A stretch of DNA of 22,555 nt from an uncultured Lachnospiraceae bacterium (GTDB taxonomy: Bacteria; Bacillota; Clostridia; Lachnospirales; Lachnospiraceae). The stretch covers positions 1-22,555 of the forward strand of contig CAJUGG010000078.1 of assembly GCA_910585995.1 (NCBI GenBank), in the 5' to 3' direction. This document shows positions 13,816-20,782 of this stretch, one piece after another; positions within the stretch are counted from its first letter, which is position 1, and every line of letters starts with the position of its first letter. Made by a program: the position numbers and the translations under genes. The notes under the pieces were generated by a model, which was given only the letters and a program-made list of their open reading frames with translations, did no database searches and was not told the DNA's origin.

Positions 13816-14658
13816 TCAGAGTACCTCCTTTTGATGTCTGGTTACATGGCAACTGATATTGATCGCACAGGGCATCCCGGCGATATGGGTCGGCAGTGTC
13901 TCGATATTCAGCCCAAGGGCAGTAGTTTTCCCGCCAAATCCCTGAGGTCCGATCCCTAGTTCGTTGATTTTCTGTAGCATCTCTTGTTCCAGATCTGCAT
14001 AAAAAGGATCTGGGTGAGAGGTATCCAAAGGGCGCATCAATGCTTTTTTTGCCAGCAACGCCGCCTTGTCAAATGTGCCCCCAATACCGACGCCGACCAC
14101 CATAGGCGGGCAGGGATTCGGTCCGGCTGCCTCCACAGTCTCTAAGATAAAATCTTTGATCCCCTGAAGTCCTGCGGATGGTTTTAACATACGAATGGCA
14201 CTCATATTTTCACTTCCAAAGCCCTTAGGGCCTACGGTGATGGTGACTTGTTCTCCCGGAACGATCTCCGTATAGATCATAGCCGGCGTATTGTCCCCGG
14301 TATTGCCGCGGCGTACAGGGTCTTTTACGACGGATTTTCGAAGATAACCCTTTTCATAACCTCTGCGCACGCCCTCATGTACCGCTTCTGCAAGATCACC
14401 TCCCACCAGATGGACATCTTGTCCGATCTCCAAAAAGACACAGGCCATCCCTGTATCCTGACAGACAGGCACATGTTCTCTGTCTGCAATCTCATAATTT
14501 TCCACGATATGATCCAGTACATCTCTGGCCACAACCCCGTCCTCACAGTCACGACAATGTAAGATCGCGGCTTTTACATCCGCAGGCAGATGCTCATTTG
14601 CCTCGATGCAGAGCCGTTCCACCGTATCGGTAATGCGGCTTACTTCTATCTCTCGCAT
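13816..14658 (-). CDS. Class I fumarate hydratase, alpha (N-terminal) subunit
   Basis: A 280-aa subunit carrying the catalytic [4Fe-4S] cluster, which is oxygen-labile and fits an anaerobe. Likely cluster cysteines are C66 (VCQDTG), C183 (NPCPP) and C270 (ISCHVTRH). GNTGDNTPAMIY, GPKGFGSENMS and VGVGIGGTFDKAA are further family segments. The start chosen is ATG 14658, with GAGGAGAG just upstream, giving the usual family length; an in-frame ATG 48 bp further out lacks a ribosome binding site and adds a poor N-terminus. The enzyme would work in a reductive, branched TCA route to fumarate or in fumarate use. Tartrate dehydratase is the alternative reading. Confidence 0.9.
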   Translation of the reverse strand: MREIEVSRITDTVERLCIEANEHLPADVKAAILHCRDCEDGVVARDVLDHIVENYEIADREHVPVCQDTGMACVFLEIGQDVHLVGGDLAEAVHEGVRRGYEKGYLRKSVVKDPVRRGNTGDNTPAMIYTEIVPGEQVTITVGPKGFGSENMSAIRMLKPSAGLQGIKDFILETVEAAGPNPCPPMVVGVGIGGTFDKAALLAKKALMRPLDTSHPDPFYADLEQEMLQKINELGIGPQGFGGKTTALGLNIETLPTHIAGMPCAINISCHVTRHQKEVL

Positions 14659-14701
14659 AGATCTCTCCTCTTCTCTAATATTCTGGTTCCAAGTCATCTC
14701 T

Positions 14702-14731
14702 AGCATACTCCATAAGCTGTCCTGGCGTCAA
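14702..14731 (-). promoter_or_regulatory. Promoter of the fumarase genes
   Basis: On the minus strand TTGACG (14731-14726), an 18-bp spacer and TATGCT (14707-14702), 44 bp upstream of the alpha-subunit ATG. CAAGATTCTTG, an 11-bp palindrome (14729-14739), overlaps the -35 box and could be an operator. Confidence 0.6.
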
Positions 14732-14741
14732 GATTCTTGTC

Positions 14742-14807
14742 AAACCTATATGCAGAGATAAATCTAGGAGACAGATCCAGGACATATTTGTGTGTATAGG
14801 TTTTTTT
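14742..14807 (+). terminator. Terminator-like hairpin upstream of the bgl remnant
   Basis: AAACCTATA (14742-14750) is perfectly complementary to TATAGGTTT (14795-14803), followed by a run of seven Ts (14801-14807). The 44-nt loop is long. It could be a leftover leader terminator of the decayed beta-glucoside operon, but no antiterminator-binding sequence (RAT) was recognised. The region 14659-14830 holds no gene. Confidence 0.45.
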
Positions 14808-14830
14808 ATATTAATCGGACAGGGGGAGAA

Positions 14831-14962
14831 TTGATTAAAGGAAAAGGATACTGTCTGGAGACTCTGGTTCTGGTGACTAATTCGGATGATTATCTGGAAT
14901 TGTTAGAAGCCGCAGAAGGCAGCGTCAACCCAAGCGGTTTGTTACTGAATGGATTAAGATAA
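14831..14962 (+). pseudogene. Remnant: C-terminal end of a beta-glucoside PTS EIIA domain
   Basis: A 43-codon open stretch (from TTG 14831, no proper start) ending in TAA. It reads IKGKGYCLETLVLVTNSDDY and continues LELLEAAEG and LLLNGLR. This matches the last 40 or so residues of BglF/EIIBCA-type permeases, where a GYDLxTPVxVTNxDDY segment and a short strand follow the EIIA active-site region. The active-site His and all membrane and EIIB parts are missing, so it cannot function. It is directly followed by the GH1 remnant, as a beta-glucoside permease gene would be. Confidence 0.6.
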
Positions 14963-14991
14963 GACAGCAGAGGAGGCGGAGTGGCCAATGT

Positions 14992-15288
14992 GAATATCTG
15001 CCCTTCGGGAGCAGACCGGCAGATAGTGATTACCGGATTGACTATCTGCGAGAGCATATTCGTGTCATGAAGGCTGCGGTGGAAGAAGACGGTGTGGAGC
15101 TTAAGGGATATACTTCCTGGGCGCCCATTGACCTGATCAGTGCAGGCACTGGAGAGATGAAAAAACGGTATGGGTTTGTCTATGTGGATAAACAAGAAGA
15201 TGGAAGCGGCACGTTGGCATGTCTGAGAAAAAAATCCTTTTACTGGTATCAAATGGTGATTGAGAGCAATAGAGAAGTGTTGGTATAA
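14992..15288 (+). pseudogene. Remnant: C-terminal end of a GH1 6-phospho-beta-glucosidase
   Basis: About 98 codons in one frame, with YRIDYLREHIRVMKAAVEED, GYTSWAPIDLISAGTGEMKK, RYGFVYVDK and RKKSFYWYQMVI. These are the closing blocks of GH1 phospho-beta-glucosidases (BglA type, normally about 470-480 aa). Most of the enzyme, including the proton-donor NEP and nucleophile ENG motifs, is absent. An AGGAGG (14971-14976) and ATG (14988) after the EIIA stop look like the original bglA start, but the ATG is one base out of frame with the body. The sequence between ATG and YRIDY is not recognisable, which suggests a large internal deletion plus a frameshift. A 73-codon ORF from ATG 15067 exists but is not an intact gene. 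Confidence 0.75.
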
Positions 15289-15303
15289 CTGCTGTTGATG
15301 CTG

Positions 15304-15330
15304 CGAGACAGGGCAAAATGTCCTGTCTCG
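15304..15330. terminator. Hairpin between bgl remnant and binding-protein gene
   Basis: CGAGACAGG (15304-15312) and CCTGTCTCG (15322-15330) form a perfect 9-bp stem with a 9-nt loop, 17 bp beyond the stop of the minus-strand binding-protein gene and 16 bp beyond the remnant's stop. There is no T-run on either side, so termination strength is uncertain. Confidence 0.45.
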
Positions 15331-15346
15331 TAATGGTGGTATAGGA

Positions 15347-16342
15347 TTATTTTGCTGCTTTGGTTGCAAAGTCTGTATTTACCAGATCTTCATAAGGTGT
15401 CCAGTCTGGCAGTTCTCCTGCTTCTTGTAAGATATTCTGTAAGAGATCGAAGCTCTCTTTCTCAAAGACCAGATTGTCTTTCCAGGTATCCTGCTCATAA
15501 TAGCGGGTGACAATCTTTGTGATGGTCTCAAGATCCGTCTCTTCAAACTGAGGCTGTATCACTTTGGCGATCTCCTCCGGTGTATGAGACTGCACATAGT
15601 CCATTCCTTTTTGCAGAGCGTTGGTAAAAGCCTGAAGGATCTCTGGATGTTCGCTCAGATAGCTCTGTCTGACGCTGTAGGCGGTATAAGGCACATAGCC
15701 GGAAGCTTCTCCTAAAGAAGCAACCACATAGCCGGCACCTTCGTCTTCTAACGCGGTAGCCGACGGTTCAAACTCAACCGTGAAATCCGCGTTATTCCCC
15801 GTAAAAGCAGCAGCAGTGGAACCAAAATCGATGCTCTGATCAATGGTCAGATCGGCCGCCGGATCAATGTTATTCTTTTTCAGAATAAATTCAAAGACCA
15901 TCTGGGGCATACCGCCTTTTCTTCCTCCTAGAACGTATGTTCCTTTGATGTCTTCCCAGGAAAAATCATCCATGGGTTCTCTTGACACTAAAAAATTACC
16001 GGCTCTTTGTGTGAGCTGGGCGAAATTGACGATATAGTCTTCGGGATTCTGATGGTAGATATAGATGGAAGATTCGCTGCCCATAAATCCGATATCTGCT
16101 TCTCCAGATACCAGGGCGGTAGCCACTTTGTCGGCGCCAAAGCCTGTTACCAGTGTCAGATTGATGCCTTCTTCTGCAAAATATCCATTTTCAATGGCTA
16201 CATATTGGGGTGCGTAAAAGATAGAGTGTGCCACTTCATTTAAAGTGACAGGGGTTAGATTGTCCGCCGCCTGTTCTTGTTTGCCGCATCCGGTGGAAAG
16301 ACCAAGGGCGGCAATCAGAAGCAGACTGATGATTCTTTTCAT
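15347..16342 (-). CDS. NMT1/THI5-like ABC-type substrate-binding lipoprotein
   Basis: A 331-aa exported lipoprotein with lipobox LSTGC (lipidated C19). The family pattern for SsuA/TauA/ThiY-type binding proteins is clear: APQYVAIENGYFAEEGINL, a GADKVATALVSGEADIGFMG segment, and later TAYSVRQSYLSEHPEILQAF. Members bind small compounds such as thiamine pyrimidine precursors, taurine, sulfonates or riboflavin-like molecules; which one applies here is not visible, and no TPP riboswitch was seen upstream. GGAGG precedes the ATG. No ABC permease or ATPase gene is adjacent: upstream in the same direction are two small/medium membrane protein genes. Either the partner genes lie elsewhere or the protein works with an unusual membrane partner. 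Confidence 0.85.
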   Translation of the reverse strand: MKRIISLLLIAALGLSTGCGKQEQAADNLTPVTLNEVAHSIFYAPQYVAIENGYFAEEGINLTLVTGFGADKVATALVSGEADIGFMGSESSIYIYHQNPEDYIVNFAQLTQRAGNFLVSREPMDDFSWEDIKGTYVLGGRKGGMPQMVFEFILKKNNIDPAADLTIDQSIDFGSTAAAFTGNNADFTVEFEPSATALEDEGAGYVVASLGEASGYVPYTAYSVRQSYLSEHPEILQAFTNALQKGMDYVQSHTPEEIAKVIQPQFEETDLETITKIVTRYYEQDTWKDNLVFEKESFDLLQNILQEAGELPDWTPYEDLVNTDFATKAAK

Positions 16343-16400
16343 AATCTTAGTTCCTCCGCAAAATTTTATAGTGTAATATATGCGAAGGCAGCTTGATGTG

Positions 16401-16610
16401 TCAATCTTCTTCTTTTTTCTGAAACAGCCGGTAGAGCCACAGATACAGATAGAGAAGTACCGGCAGAACGACCGTGGCGACCAAAGAGAGCATCAATAAA
16501 TCGTGGGTTTTGTCACTGTGAAAGAGAGCAAGAAGAAAGGTGACAAGATATAGCAACAATATGATGACAACGGCAAACAAGGCGAGGAAACGTTTGATTT
16601 TCCGGAACAT
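16401..16610 (-). CDS. Small membrane protein with two helices
   Basis: A 69-aa protein starting at ATG 16610, chosen because GGAGG lies 6 nt upstream and because the longer frame beyond it overlaps the HPP-like gene and has no hydrophobic pattern. It has a basic start (MFRKIKRF), a first helix about 8-28 (LALFAVVIILLLYLVTFLLAL), a short polar loop (HSDKTHD) and a second helix about 38-60, ending KKEED. No family recognised. It lies 11 bp after the HPP-like gene and 58 bp before the binding-protein gene in one apparent operon. The positive-inside pattern suggests both ends are cytoplasmic. It could be an accessory subunit for its neighbour. Confidence 0.75.
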   Translation of the reverse strand: MFRKIKRFLALFAVVIILLLYLVTFLLALFHSDKTHDLLMLSLVATVVLPVLLYLYLWLYRLFQKKEED

Positions 16611-16621
16611 AAAAACCTCCT

Positions 16622-17548
16622 TCAGATCTTTTGCTGATCTTTGAAAAATACAAGTGCAGCCGCCATGGCAACCGTGGCTCCCAAAGTGATCTGAAGGGGA
16701 AACCATGGCACTGCCGGCGCAGGGATCAACATCGCCAGTATCGAGACAGCCGCAGCGGGAGGGATAAACATCGCAACTTTTTTCATCAGCAGGATCACTG
16801 CGAGTATGGTAAGAGCTGCGGCGAAAGACAGCGGAAGCTCCAAAAAACGAATACACAGAAGATAGCGAAAGACTGCACCGATGAGGGCACTCGCTCCCGT
16901 TAGAAGGACTGCGGTAAATGCTCTTTTTCTGGCGCCGCAGGACGGCTTGGAAAATTCAGTAAAGGCGACCAGCAGAGGAGGCGCCACGACGAATTTGACA
17001 TCGAAGCTGACCGCTGCAAAGATCACAACTGCTGCGATCAGTAACCGTTTCAGCACATCCTGGTAGTCCTTTTTCTGCGGGGCTTCAGTCTTTTGATAGA
17101 CAGTCTGCCCGGTCAGATCTGCTTTTTCGAGCACGAGACGGCATACAAGAATCAGGGTGGTTAAGAGGATGGCACTGAGGATATAGATCACAGTGTCTGT
17201 CTGCAGCATCACAGGCAGCACGATTGCTGAGATCATCGGGGCAAACGTGGTTCCTGAATAGATAAAGAGGATCTGGGAGATGAAAAATGCTATCGTCATC
17301 TGCATCCAGAGCGGCAGCGGGACATATCTCACAATCCCTATGCCAAATACCGCACACAACGTAATAAAAAATAAGATGCGTCTTTTATTGGTATTCCACA
17401 CCATCTTCGGGGCGATCAGCCCGCCAATGGCGATGGCAGCGATCTCCGGGAAAATGATCTCCTTATTGTCAAGCAGATATGCCGCCTGTATCATCAACAT
17501 TACAATGATCATTGCCATACTTGTGGGAATTATTTTTTTCACGTTCAT
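16622..17548 (-). CDS. HPP-like integral membrane protein, internally duplicated
   Basis: A 308-aa protein with about nine to ten hydrophobic helices. The two halves look like repeats: FPEIAAIAIGGLIAPKM with a later FAPMISAIVLPVMLQTDT in the first half, and VVAPPLLVAFTEFSKPS with FIPPAAAVSILAMLIPAPA in the second, joined by a charged linker (about 145-165, KTEAPQKKDYQDV). The APP/FxEF-x-KP and PPAAAV signatures resemble HPP-family proteins, one of which takes part in nitrite transport in cyanobacteria and plastids. The family assignment is moderate and the substrate unknown. It is the first gene of the three-gene minus-strand unit with a binding lipoprotein at the end, which suggests transport. 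Confidence 0.65.
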   Translation of the reverse strand: MNVKKIIPTSMAMIIVMLMIQAAYLLDNKEIIFPEIAAIAIGGLIAPKMVWNTNKRRILFFITLCAVFGIGIVRYVPLPLWMQMTIAFFISQILFIYSGTTFAPMISAIVLPVMLQTDTVIYILSAILLTTLILVCRLVLEKADLTGQTVYQKTEAPQKKDYQDVLKRLLIAAVVIFAAVSFDVKFVVAPPLLVAFTEFSKPSCGARKRAFTAVLLTGASALIGAVFRYLLCIRFLELPLSFAAALTILAVILLMKKVAMFIPPAAAVSILAMLIPAPAVPWFPLQITLGATVAMAAALVFFKDQQKI

Positions 17549-17591
17549 CTTATATCCTTTAACTTTTGTCGGGCTACAGTATCCGAGTCTT

Positions 17592-17621
17592 ATTATATCG
17601 TGATTTGGGAGAGGCTGTCAA
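17592..17621 (-). promoter_or_regulatory. Promoter of the HPP-like operon
   Basis: Minus-strand TTGACA (17621-17616), an 18-bp spacer and TATAAT (17597-17592), both exact consensus boxes, 44 bp from the ATG. The -35 box is part of a TGTCA-N5-TGACA inverted repeat (17616-17630), a candidate operator shared with the divergent DUF1902-like gene. Confidence 0.8.
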
Positions 17622-17631
17622 TTCATGACAA

Positions 17632-17660
17632 TAGACTTCCAATATTTTTTGTGATATGAT
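17632..17660 (+). promoter_or_regulatory. Promoter of the DUF1902-like gene
   Basis: TAGACT (17632-17637), a 17-bp spacer and TATGAT (17655-17660), 34 bp upstream of the ATG. The TGTCA-N5-TGACA repeat sits immediately upstream. Confidence 0.55.
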
Positions 17661-17694
17661 TCACAAGAAGAAAGAAAACAGCAGGAGGTATCAT

Positions 17695-17883
17695 ATGGAA
17701 TATGTTGTAAACTTCACATGGGATAATGAGGCTTGCGTCTGGATTGCTACCAGTAATGACATCCCTGGGCTTGTGCTGGAAGCTGGTTCTTTTGATGCTC
17801 TAATAGAACGTGTTAAAAATGCAGTTCCCGAACTGCTTTCCTTAGATGCTTTTTCAAATGTACCCATACAGGCATACAGCTAA
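17695..17883 (+). CDS. DUF1902-like small protein (HicB-type fold), no HicA partner
   Basis: A 62-aa protein starting at ATG 17695, which follows AGGAGG (17683-17688); an in-frame ATG at 17656 has no such site. The body, EYVVNFTWDNEACVWIATSN then DIPGLVLEAGSFDALIERVKNAVPELL, matches the DUF1902 pattern: strand, DxExxVWxAxSxDIPGLxxE, helix. DUF1902 proteins are HicB-like and usually encoded before a HicA toxin. Here the coding frame stops soon after PELLSLDAF, earlier than many relatives, and the 137 bp before the helicase gene hold no HicA. It may be a solitary or eroded antitoxin. Confidence 0.65.
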   Translation: MEYVVNFTWDNEACVWIATSNDIPGLVLEAGSFDALIERVKNAVPELLSLDAFSNVPIQAYS

Positions 17884-17950
17884 TGCAATCTTAAAACAAA
17901 GTGGTATTGACCATAAATTTTAAAAGAACTGTCTGCTCATTAATCAAAGT

Positions 17951-17979
17951 TTGACGAACGTGTGTTCTTGTGGTATGAT
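17951..17979 (+). promoter_or_regulatory. Promoter of the pcrA/uvrD gene
   Basis: TTGACG (17951-17956), a 17-bp spacer and TATGAT (17974-17979), 41 bp upstream of the ATG. The spacer holds the LexA/DinR box. Confidence 0.85.
17955..17968 (+). promoter_or_regulatory. LexA/DinR (SOS) box
   Basis: CGAAC-GTGT-GTTCT matches the Gram-positive LexA consensus CGAAC-N4-GTTCG at 9 of 10 fixed positions. It starts within the -35 box and runs into the spacer, a position where LexA would block RNA polymerase. This indicates that the helicase gene is induced by DNA damage. Confidence 0.8.
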
Positions 17980-18020
17980 AGGGATATCGAAACAGACTGA
18001 GTAGAAAGAGGAGAACAGGG

Positions 18021-20243
18021 ATGGTTGATCTGAATGTTTTAAATAGAGAACAAAAAGAGGCGGTGCTGTATACCGAAGGTCCGCTTTTGCTTCTGGCTGG
18101 TGCGGGGTCGGGAAAAACTAGGGTGTTGGTACATCGGATAGCTTATCTTTTGGAGAGCGGAGTGAGTCCGTGGAATATTTTAGCGATCACTTTTACCAAT
18201 AAAGCGGCTTCCGAGATGCGGGAGCGGGTGGATCAGATGGTGGGTGCTGGGGCGAAGAGCGTCTGGGTCAGCACGTTTCATTCTTTATGTGTGAGGATAC
18301 TTAGGCGCTATATTGAGCGGATTGGCTTTGAGCCGCGATTTACCATCTATGACACCGAGGATCAGAAGACGGTGATCAAGGAGATCTGCAGCAGGCTGCA
18401 GGTGAATACCAAGCTGTATAAGGAGCGGGATCTGCTGCGTGAGATCTCCCATGCAAAGGAAAATGACCAGTTGCCGGAGGAAGTGAAGCTCTTATATCAA
18501 GGTGACTTTCGGCGGGAGCTGATCGCGGATGTATATCTGGCGTATGAGAAGGAATTAAAGAAAAATAATGCGCTGGATTTTGATGATCTTTTATGCAAAA
18601 CGGTAGAATTGTTCCGAAGCTGTCCGGATGTGCTCCATGAATATCAGGACAGGTTTCGCTATCTGATGGTGGACGAGTATCAGGATACCAACACTATACA
18701 GTTTAAGCTTGTCAGTCTCCTGGCAAAAAAGTATCAGAATCTGTGTGTGGTGGGAGATGACGACCAGTCGATCTATCGCTTCCGCGGGGCGGATGTGGGA
18801 AATATATTAAATTTTGAAAAAGAATTTCCTGATGCCAAGGTGATAAAGTTAGAGCAGAATTACCGCTCCACACAACGTATCCTGGATGCGGCCAACGGTG
18901 TGATCCGCCACAACAGAGGACGCAAGGAAAAAGCGCTGTGGACCGAGAATGGACAAGGAGATCCGATTGTATTTCAGCAGTTTTCGGATGCTTCTTTGGA
19001 AGCTGTCACGATTGTCAAAGAGATCAGGCAGATGGTGGATCAAGGTAAGGCAGACTATATGGATTTTGCGGTGCTCTATCGGACCAATGCCCAGTCCCGT
19101 GTATTTGAGGAAAAATGTATGATGGCAGATGTGCCGTATAAGCTGATCGGAGGCGTAAATTTTTATGCACGTAAAGAGATCAAGGATATTCTGGCGTACT
19201 TAAAAGTGATTGCCAACAGCAAAGATGATCTGTGTGCCCACCGGATTATCAATGTCCCCAAGAGAAGCATCGGAGCGGTAACTGTCAAAAAAGTACAGAC
19301 CTATGCAGAAAATCAAGGCCTTGGTTTTTATGAGGCGCTGGAGGAAGCCAGCGAAGTGCCAGGCATTGGGAAGGCACTTGTGAAGGTACAGGCATTTGTC
19401 TATCTGATCTGTGAGTTTCGGTCAAAGCTTGCCAGTCTGACGATCAGTGAACTGATCAAAGAGATCTTAGAGCAGACAGGATATGCAGAAGAATTAAAAG
19501 AAGAGGGGACAGAAGAGGCCGAGGCCCGTATGGAAAATATCCAGGAACTGATCAACAAGGCCGTTCTCTATGAGCAGAAGGCAGAGGAGCCAAGTTTAAG
19601 CGAATTTTTAGAGGAGGTGGCATTGGTTGCAGATATTGACGGCTTAGAAGAGAGCGAGAATCGAGTACGTCTGCTGACGATACATAATGCCAAAGGACTT
19701 GAATTTCCCTATGTATATTTGGCAGGTATGGAAGAAGGCATATTTCCAAGTTTTCTGTCGATCTTATCAGAACACTCAATGGAGGAGATCGAAGAAGAAC
19801 GGCGGCTTTGTTATGTGGGTGTTACCAGGGCGATGAAGAGACTTACCATGACTGCGGCGCGGATGCGTATGGTTCGGGGAGAGAGCCAGCGGCTGATGGT
19901 CTCCCGCTTTGTGACAGAAGTGCCGCAGGAGCTGTTTCGTGAGACGACGGCGCTCACTGCAGCGACGAAGCTTTCGCATCCGGATTCTGGCAGTGCTTAT
20001 CAAAAGGCCAAGGAAGCATTTCGGAGCAAGACCTTTGACCCAAAGCAGTTTAAAGTAACCAAGGCAAAAGCCCTGGATTATGTGGTGGGAGACAGAGTCT
20101 CTCATATGAAATTTGGCGAAGGAACCGTTCTGGATATCACAGAGGGGGGACGGGACTACGAGGTAAAGGTGGATTTTGACAAGGCAGGTATTAAAAAGAT
20201 GTTTGCTTCTTTTGCGAAGTTGAAAAAAATAGAATCGCTATAG
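18021..20243 (+). CDS. pcrA: ATP-dependent DNA helicase PcrA/UvrD
   Basis: A 740-aa superfamily 1A 3'-5' helicase for DNA repair, removal of recombinase filaments and transcription-replication conflicts. The Q-motif glutamine is Q11 (LNREQKEAV), Walker A GAGSGKT is at 27-33, TFTNKAASEMRERV is motif Ia, DEYQDTN motif II, VGDDDQSIYRFRGAD motif III, LEQNYRST motif IV, LLTIHNAKGLEFPYVYL motif V and EERRLCYVGVTRA motif VI. The C-terminus (about 680-740, VVGDRVSHMKFGEGTVLDIT) is the Tudor-like domain that binds RNA polymerase in PcrA. The length is normal. The ATG follows AGGAG (18009-18013). The gene is preceded by an SOS-type promoter, and no hairpin terminator was found after it. Confidence 0.96.
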   Translation: MVDLNVLNREQKEAVLYTEGPLLLLAGAGSGKTRVLVHRIAYLLESGVSPWNILAITFTNKAASEMRERVDQMVGAGAKSVWVSTFHSLCVRILRRYIERIGFEPRFTIYDTEDQKTVIKEICSRLQVNTKLYKERDLLREISHAKENDQLPEEVKLLYQGDFRRELIADVYLAYEKELKKNNALDFDDLLCKTVELFRSCPDVLHEYQDRFRYLMVDEYQDTNTIQFKLVSLLAKKYQNLCVVGDDDQSIYRFRGADVGNILNFEKEFPDAKVIKLEQNYRSTQRILDAANGVIRHNRGRKEKALWTENGQGDPIVFQQFSDASLEAVTIVKEIRQMVDQGKADYMDFAVLYRTNAQSRVFEEKCMMADVPYKLIGGVNFYARKEIKDILAYLKVIANSKDDLCAHRIINVPKRSIGAVTVKKVQTYAENQGLGFYEALEEASEVPGIGKALVKVQAFVYLICEFRSKLASLTISELIKEILEQTGYAEELKEEGTEEAEARMENIQELINKAVLYEQKAEEPSLSEFLEEVALVADIDGLEESENRVRLLTIHNAKGLEFPYVYLAGMEEGIFPSFLSILSEHSMEEIEEERRLCYVGVTRAMKRLTMTAARMRMVRGESQRLMVSRFVTEVPQELFRETTALTAATKLSHPDSGSAYQKAKEAFRSKTFDPKQFKVTKAKALDYVVGDRVSHMKFGEGTVLDITEGGRDYEVKVDFDKAGIKKMFASFAKLKKIESL

Positions 20244-20330
20244 TATTTTTTTAGAAAGTATGGTATACTACGTACAGGTATAAGCAACCTTGCGAAGTAC
20301 AAAATATTTTTAAGAAAAGAGGTATCCGCT

Positions 20331-20606
20331 ATGAACCGTATGGGAGATTTGATTAATTCAGCGAAAACCAATGAAATGCTCGGAGAATTGCTTCATATTA
20401 AGAAGGAGGAAGAGAAGAAACAGAATGTGGTGATGTGGATTTTCATTATCATTGCGGCTGTGGCTGCGGTAGCGGGTATCGCATATGCCGTATATCGTTT
20501 CTTTGCTCCGGATTATCTGGAGGATCTGGACGAGGACTTTGATGATGATTTTGATGATGACTTCTTTGATGAGGAAGATGAAAGCGAAGGAGCACAAGAG
20601 CCGTAG
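20331..20606 (+). CDS. Single-pass membrane protein with acidic tail, unknown function
   Basis: A 91-aa protein with a polar N-terminus (MNRMGDLINSAKTNEMLGEL, then a Lys/Glu stretch), one hydrophobic helix at about 34-59 (VVMWIFIIIAAVAAVAGIAY) and a C-terminal tail with a DEDFDDDFDDDFFDEEDE pattern. The acidic tail repeats a D-D-D-F unit. No named family recognised; similar short proteins are common in Lachnospiraceae. AAGAGG at 20316-20321 serves as ribosome binding site. It lies 87 bp after pcrA and ends before a terminator, so it could be the second gene of the SOS-controlled unit or have its own weak promoter. The tail's base composition (GATGATGATTTT repeats) reflects low complexity. Confidence 0.8.
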   Translation: MNRMGDLINSAKTNEMLGELLHIKKEEEKKQNVVMWIFIIIAAVAAVAGIAYAVYRFFAPDYLEDLDEDFDDDFDDDFFDEEDESEGAQEP

Positions 20607-20671
20607 GCAAAAGAGATAGAAAAGGGATGACGACGGGGCTTCGCGCACAAGGGCTTAGTTTCGTCGCAAAG

Positions 20672-20740
20672 GGGGCTTATGGGTTCGGCAAAGGTCTGCA
20701 TAGCATGCACTCTTTGGACGAGTCCATAGGCTCCTTTTTT
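20672..20740 (+). terminator. Rho-independent terminator with GTCTGCATAG loop element
   Basis: GGGGCTTATGGG (20672-20683) pairs over 12 positions (including G-U pairs) with TCCATAGGCTCC (20723-20734), followed by TTTTTT (20735-20740). Inside the long loop are GTCTGCATAGCATGCA (20694-20709, itself TGCAT-AGC-ATGCA), AAAG/CTTT (20690-20693 with 20712-20715), and a GGAC-GA-GTCC mini-hairpin (20716-20725). The arm and loop share sequence with the inverted repeat at 3855-3979. Confidence 0.8.
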
Positions 20741-20782
20741 ATGATTTAATAGTTTCGTGTGATTGTTGTTAAGGAGGATTCT

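Noticed and set aside
15067..15288. 73-codon frame read as an intact small gene
   Set aside because: It corresponds to the very end of a GH1 enzyme and the same frame continues upstream of the ATG; no ribosome binding site precedes it.
16611..16856. Longer N-terminus for the 69-aa membrane protein
   Set aside because: It overlaps the HPP-like gene in another frame and is Cys/Ser/His-rich without hydrophobic pattern; the internal ATG has a good ribosome binding site.
17549..17694. TPP or other riboswitch upstream of the binding-protein operon
   Set aside because: The leader on the minus strand is only about 40 nt from the promoter and shows no thi-box (CTGAGA...ACCTGA) or other known aptamer.
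17884..18020. HicA toxin gene after the DUF1902-like gene
   Set aside because: All frames are broken by stops within a few codons, and the space holds the pcrA promoter.
20241..20269. Promoter for the acidic-tail membrane protein (TATACT at 20264-20269)
   Set aside because: No acceptable -35 box lies at the right distance (TAGTAT at 17 bp), so it was left out as too weak.
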